Shown here: positions 59,975 to 64,000 of the stretch, piece by piece | Layout of the letters: each line of letters begins with the position of its first letter | Numbering within the stretch: position 1 is the stretch's first letter | DNA from: Chitinophaga polysaccharea | GTDB taxonomy: Bacteria; Bacteroidota; Bacteroidia; Chitinophagales; Chitinophagaceae | Assembly (NCBI RefSeq): GCF_007829335.1 | Contig: NZ_VIWO01000010.1 | Coordinates: 62,001 to 126,000 of the forward strand | DNA: 64,000 bases | Direction: 5' to 3' | The notes under the pieces: generated by a model | The model's input: the letters and a program-made list of their open reading frames with translations, nothing else | What the model was told of the DNA's origin: nothing | Database searches by the model: none | Translations under genes and position numbers: made by a program

Positions 59975-61785
59975 TAACCATCATTTTGTTTTAAGGTGGG
60001 GCTACCGCCTTTTACGCTCAGGTCTATCTGTCTTTGCGGAATCGGGTATCTCACATTTTTGGGTGCAAAGCTACCGGTAGCAATGTCTGTCGTGATCGTT
60101 TTTTCATACGTAAAATAGCGGGTGAGCTCTGTTTGCGCAATGCCCCAGCGTACCAGGTCGAAGTAACGATGTCCTTCCATGGCCAGTTCCAGCTTACGCT
60201 CAAATCGTATTGCCTTCATGGCCCAGGCTTGTCCCCCTGCGCTGAACTTACCTGCCGGCCAGGCCTCCATTTTATAATTGGCTGCCGGAGTGTTGGTATA
60301 TCCAGCCAGCGGATGATCCGGATCGATGTAGGTTTTTACCCAGCCTACCGGGTTGGCAGCTCTTTCTCTCACCGCATTAACATGATCCTGTGCGATGTCG
60401 AGGCTACCGGCCATGGCCTGGCACTCTGCCGCCATCAGCAATACATCTGAGAAGCGGATGAGCACATAGTTAATGGCATTTCCCGGCGCCCAGCCGTTGC
60501 CATCGTAGTATTTATCCTGGGTAGCCTGCATATATACATTCTTGATGGCAGCATAAGGGCCGGCAGATTGCTGGTTACGTACCCAGTCATTACCCGGGTG
60601 ATTGCCCCAGTCCAGGAAGGGAATACCCCGGCGACCTACGGTCCAGTCGAGCCGTGGATCCAGGTTTCCGGCATCTGGTGTAAATGGCTCATTGCTTCCA
60701 ATGGCCATATCATTTTTCACCGGATGCTGATTAAAATCATCCAGGTAGGGCAAGCCATTCGGGTCGGTGCGGAAGGAGTTGACCAGGTCTTGTGAGGGCT
60801 GATAAAAACCACAACAGCTAAAAGGACCATTATAAGGGTAATTCAGCATCTCTCCCTGGTTAGCGTTACCGGTGCCCCCGGAGCCATCGTTAGCGCTGTA
60901 CTGGATCGAAAAAACGGCTTCGCTGTTGTTTTCGGTGAAAGCATCGAAGTTATCGTGGAACTTTGTCACCAGCGCAAACTTCGTTCCTTTGGCGGTGACG
61001 CCATTAGCTATCACATCTTCAAAAATAGGCATGGCTTCCGCATATTTTTTCTCATAGAGATAAGTTTTGGCCAGGTAAGCTTTAGCGGCCCAGCTGTTGG
61101 CGCGACCTATCACATCTTGTATTTCGTTGAGATTATCGGCGGCAAATTTGAAGTCGGCTTCAATCATGGGCCAGATGTCTTTATCGTTGGGCACCTTGTA
61201 GTCATCCACATGCAGCTGGGAATAGCTGGCGGAGTTTTCATCTACCCAGGGGACGTGATCAAACATCTTCTTCAGATCGGAATAAAAATGTCCGCGTAGA
61301 AAACGGGCTTCCGCTGCCAGTTCTTTCTTTTCATCGGCGGTCATATCGGTTACGTTGTTGAGTACATGCAGCACGAAGTTGCAGCGGCGTACGCCTTCAT
61401 AATCTACCCTCCATTTATCGTTAAAGAAACCGTTGGTGGCATTGCCTACGAATGTAGCAATCTGCAGGATGGCCGATGCATCGCCTGGGTCGCTGCCTTT
61501 ATGGGCATCCCCACCGCACACGCTGCCATAAATCCAGTTGTCGGGCGACACAGCATAGCCGCTGCCCCCCGAGAGGTTAACCATATCGCCATCTTTAAAA
61601 TCCTGTCCGTCGAGCGCACCATAGGCTCCTATCAACAAGGTATTTACGCCTTTTTTATTGGTGAGGGCAGCTTCTTCCAGGGAAGATTGCGGCGTGCGTT
61701 GCAGGAAGCTTTTGCTGCATCCCGGCGCCAGGAGGATAACCGTAGTTGCGCCCAGTAGTATATGATAAAATGATTTCATGATCAT
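59971..61785 (-). CDS. SusD/RagB-family outer-membrane lipoprotein
   Basis: 604 residues. The lipoprotein signal ends with LAPGC (about Cys23; ATG at 61779 would drop two residues). The SusD-like N-terminal domain (LQRTPQSSLEEAALTNKKGV) carries the TPR-type helices, and the C-terminal RagB/SusD domain includes LMAAECQAMAGSLDIAQDHV, then NAVRERA, AIRFERKLELAMEGHRYFDLVRWG and YPIPQRQIDL. These bind glycans or peptides at the surface and cap a SusC channel. Partner SusC ends 21 bp upstream in the same transcript. No enzyme gene is adjacent on this side, so the substrate is unknown. Confidence 0.94.
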   Translation of the reverse strand: MIMKSFYHILLGATTVILLAPGCSKSFLQRTPQSSLEEAALTNKKGVNTLLIGAYGALDGQDFKDGDMVNLSGGSGYAVSPDNWIYGSVCGGDAHKGSDPGDASAILQIATFVGNATNGFFNDKWRVDYEGVRRCNFVLHVLNNVTDMTADEKKELAAEARFLRGHFYSDLKKMFDHVPWVDENSASYSQLHVDDYKVPNDKDIWPMIEADFKFAADNLNEIQDVIGRANSWAAKAYLAKTYLYEKKYAEAMPIFEDVIANGVTAKGTKFALVTKFHDNFDAFTENNSEAVFSIQYSANDGSGGTGNANQGEMLNYPYNGPFSCCGFYQPSQDLVNSFRTDPNGLPYLDDFNQHPVKNDMAIGSNEPFTPDAGNLDPRLDWTVGRRGIPFLDWGNHPGNDWVRNQQSAGPYAAIKNVYMQATQDKYYDGNGWAPGNAINYVLIRFSDVLLMAAECQAMAGSLDIAQDHVNAVRERAANPVGWVKTYIDPDHPLAGYTNTPAANYKMEAWPAGKFSAGGQAWAMKAIRFERKLELAMEGHRYFDLVRWGIAQTELTRYFTYEKTITTDIATGSFAPKNVRYPIPQRQIDLSVKGGSPTLKQNDGY

Positions 61786-61806
61786 ACTTTTTTAAATGAG
61801 CAATGT

Positions 61807-64000
61807 TTAGAATCCCAGGTTCACGCCAATGAGAAACTGGCGCTGGTTGGGATAAGCGCCTTCATCTACGCCGAAGTCGGTGATATTGCTACCACCGATT
61901 TCAGGATCGAGTCCTGAATATTTTGTGATGGTAAACAGGTTGGCTGCCTGTAGATATACCCGCAGTTTTTCTACGTGCAGGCGGGTGAGCAAGCCTGCCG
62001 GCAGCGTGTATCCCAACTGCATATTTTTGCAGCGGAGGTAAGCGCCGTTTTCCACCATATAAGAGTTGGGAACGTTTTGGGTACTGGTAGATCCGTCTCT
62101 TTCCTGTATAGGTGCCGTAGCATTGTGGTGATCGGGGCGCCAGGAATCATAGAGGGCTGTTTTGCTTTTAGCGCTTTCAAAAGAGGGATAGAAATCGCGC
62201 CACCAGCGTACGTTATTCCATATCTGGTTGCCATGTGTTCCAAAGAAGAACATGCTGAAGTCGAATCCCTTGTACACTACGCCAATGTTGATACCATAGG
62301 AGAAATCAGGATTGGGATTGCCGAGGAAGGTACGGTCATCGGGCGTGATGATACCATCGCCATTTACATCGGCATAACGGAATCGGCCCAGCCCTTCTCC
62401 TTCCTGGTAGGTAGCCTGGGGATCGCTGGTGGCTTTCCGCGCTTGTTCATCCGCAGCTGTTAATTCCGCCTGTTCATTCCAGAAGCCCACGATTTTATAC
62501 CCGAAGAAAGAAGATACCGGTTGACCAACCGCATTGCGGATAATATTGCTGCCATCGAAACGGCGGCCATCACTATCAAAATAGTCAACGCCATCAGCGA
62601 TCTTGCTGATTTTATTCTTATAGGTGGTGAAGGTACCGGTTACATTGAACTGTAATGTTTTATTGATGGTTTTATGCCAGCCTACCGATAAGTCGACGCC
62701 CTCATTTTTCATGCGGGCAATATTAACAAAGGGTTGCGCTGAAGTGCCCGCCAGTCCGGGCAATTCGGGGTTATACAACAGGTCTTTGATGTCTTTGCGG
62801 TAATAGTCTATCGAGAAATCAAATTGTCCGTTAAACAAGCTTGCATCTATCCCTACGTTAGCGTTGATATCACTCTCCCATTTCGCATCCGGGTTACCGA
62901 TCTGGGTACCGGCAAAACCGGCTGTGAGCCCATTGTTGACGCCGGCCAGGTCGTAATAGGAAGAACTGCGTTTACCGCCGTAGAGGAAATAGCCGTTGTT
63001 GACGCCGAGATTGAGCTGGTTGCCCATGATGCCCCATCCACCACGGAGCTTTAAGTCACTGATCCAGGTGACCGGTTTCATGAACTCTTCCTGCGAGATG
63101 CGCCATCCTGCTGATATAGCGGGGAAAGTACCCCAGGGGTTATTCAGGAATTTGGAGGAGCCATCGCGGCGAACGGTGGCACTCAGCAGGTATTTATCTC
63201 TATAGGCATAGTCTACTCTGGCCAGCAGGGAAAAGAGGCCTTCTTCCTGCCGGGTGCTGTAGTTCGTTTGCACACCGGTACCGGTAGTCAGGTCGGGGAA
63301 ATAAGGCGCAAAGGTGAAGTAGTCCTTGGTAGTACCGCCTACACTGCGATTGCGGCTGTCGAATGCTTCTGTGCCGGCAATGATTTTCAGGTCGTGGGTA
63401 TTATGAAACGTCTGGTGATAAGTCAGTGTGTTGGTCCAGGTCCAGGCATGCGCATTGGTAGATCCTTCTGTATAGGAGTTGCTGGTACTGTTTTCCTTGT
63501 TTTCATATTGCGGGTAGGTAAAGGAATGTGACCAGCCGGAAGACACTTCTCCACCGAAGCTGGTGCGGAAGGTGAGGTATTTCAGGAAGTCTACCTCCCC
63601 ATATACATTTCCGAACAGGCGGCTGTTAAACCCTTTGTTGTTGCGGGTGCGGGCCTGCATGGCAACGGGGTTGAATGCGTCGCCCAGGGCGTCGCCGGCA
63701 GAACCGGCATAGTTGCCTTTGATATCGTATACCGGTATAATACTTTGTTCGCGCATAGCGTGACCAATAGCGGCATCAGCAGAGTTGATTTCCACCGAAG
63801 GATTTTCCGACATGGCAAAGGCCAGGTTTTCCCCTACCCTGATATGATCGCTGACATTATACTGAGTGTTGGAACGTACCGTATATCTTTTCAGGTAAGT
63901 ATTGATTAAAGTGCCTTGCTGATTAAAATAATTAAGAGAGAAGAGGTAGTTGCCTTTATCGCCCCCACCGCTCACGGCAATGTTATGGCTGGTGATGGGT
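61807..64000 (-). CDS. SusC/RagA TonB-linked outer-membrane transporter, partial
   Basis: C-terminal 730 or so residues of a SusC-family TonB-dependent transporter; the reading frame continues past the right edge (codons beyond 63975 read ITSHNIAVSGGGDKGNYLF, a typical segment at the start of the barrel), so signal, carboxypeptidase-like and plug domains are outside. Barrel features include RDGSSKFLNNPWGTFPAISAG, GGWGIMGNQ, FSYGINIGVVYKGFDFSMFF and the terminal GVNLGF. It imports large oligosaccharides or peptides with the SusD lipoprotein encoded 21 bp downstream. Confidence 0.95.
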   Translation of the reverse strand, partial: PITSHNIAVSGGGDKGNYLFSLNYFNQQGTLINTYLKRYTVRSNTQYNVSDHIRVGENLAFAMSENPSVEINSADAAIGHAMREQSIIPVYDIKGNYAGSAGDALGDAFNPVAMQARTRNNKGFNSRLFGNVYGEVDFLKYLTFRTSFGGEVSSGWSHSFTYPQYENKENSTSNSYTEGSTNAHAWTWTNTLTYHQTFHNTHDLKIIAGTEAFDSRNRSVGGTTKDYFTFAPYFPDLTTGTGVQTNYSTRQEEGLFSLLARVDYAYRDKYLLSATVRRDGSSKFLNNPWGTFPAISAGWRISQEEFMKPVTWISDLKLRGGWGIMGNQLNLGVNNGYFLYGGKRSSSYYDLAGVNNGLTAGFAGTQIGNPDAKWESDINANVGIDASLFNGQFDFSIDYYRKDIKDLLYNPELPGLAGTSAQPFVNIARMKNEGVDLSVGWHKTINKTLQFNVTGTFTTYKNKISKIADGVDYFDSDGRRFDGSNIIRNAVGQPVSSFFGYKIVGFWNEQAELTAADEQARKATSDPQATYQEGEGLGRFRYADVNGDGIITPDDRTFLGNPNPDFSYGINIGVVYKGFDFSMFFFGTHGNQIWNNVRWWRDFYPSFESAKSKTALYDSWRPDHHNATAPIQERDGSTSTQNVPNSYMVENGAYLRCKNMQLGYTLPAGLLTRLHVEKLRVYLQAANLFTITKYSGLDPEIGGSNITDFGVDEGAYPNQRQFLIGVNLGF

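Noticed and set aside
1..64000. CRISPR array, prophage or intact insertion sequence
   Set aside because: No regularly spaced direct repeats, phage structural genes or transposase reading frames were seen.

Overview
The window looks like a chromosomal segment of a Bacteroidota bacterium, most likely of the Chitinophaga group. The evidence is a SusC/SusD outer-membrane pair, a long PKD-repeat protein with a gliding-motility/type B T9SS C-terminal domain, several promoters fitting the Bacteroidota pattern TTTG-N19-TAnnTTTG, weak Shine-Dalgarno signals, and moderate GC content. No rRNA, tRNA, CRISPR array, phage or intact insertion sequence was seen. Most of it is ordinary chromosome; accessory features are palindromic repeats and two probable gene remnants.

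Layout. 1-4.4 kb (minus): a response regulator, a sensor kinase, a TolC-type channel and an RND adaptor, i.e. a regulated metal/drug efflux operon cut by the window edge. 4.5-6.0 kb: two GNAT acetyltransferases and a half-size EamA transporter. 6.0-13.4 kb: a SufR-like Fe-S regulator divergent from a suf operon (flavin reductase, A-type carrier, sufB, sufC, sufD, sufS, sufE, sufT-like) closed by a strong terminator. 13.5-23.9 kb: a compact six-gene block of SWIM zinc finger, DUF5691, MoxR-type AAA ATPase, DUF5682, VWA protein and DUF4132. It has no settled function and is the best candidate here for an under-described system. 24-30.7 kb: a GH20 hexosaminidase, a PliI-like lipoprotein, pirin, a CorC-type CBS protein, a TauE/SafE exporter and a BOF protein. 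30.8-33.4 kb: a dicarboxylate symporter converging on a trans-sulfuration PLP enzyme preceded by a SAM-I riboswitch with its own terminator and promoter.

33.5-40.7 kb: NAD(P)-binding proteins, a YdcF-like protein, a hybrid histidine kinase, a SMUG2-like glycosylase and three small minus-strand genes. 41.1-44.5 kb: a three-gene late cobalamin operon (cobyric acid synthase, CobC-like aminotransferase, CbiB/CobD). 44.7-53.9 kb: a secreted S74-like protein, an M1 aminopeptidase, a DUF308 protein, a fatty-acid desaturase, an aldo/keto reductase, a Crp/Fnr regulator, a DUF4267 protein and an OYE-family flavoenzyme. 54-64 kb: the 1628-residue PKD protein, an in-frame 5'-truncated remnant, a phytanoyl-CoA-dioxygenase-like protein, and SusD and SusC (the latter partial).

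The non-coding sequence is informative: a SAM-I riboswitch, a promoter overlapping a candidate SufR operator, two closely related ~90-bp palindromic elements (plus one possible diverged relative), and a second palindrome present twice in opposite orientation around the Crp/Fnr-DUF4267 segment.
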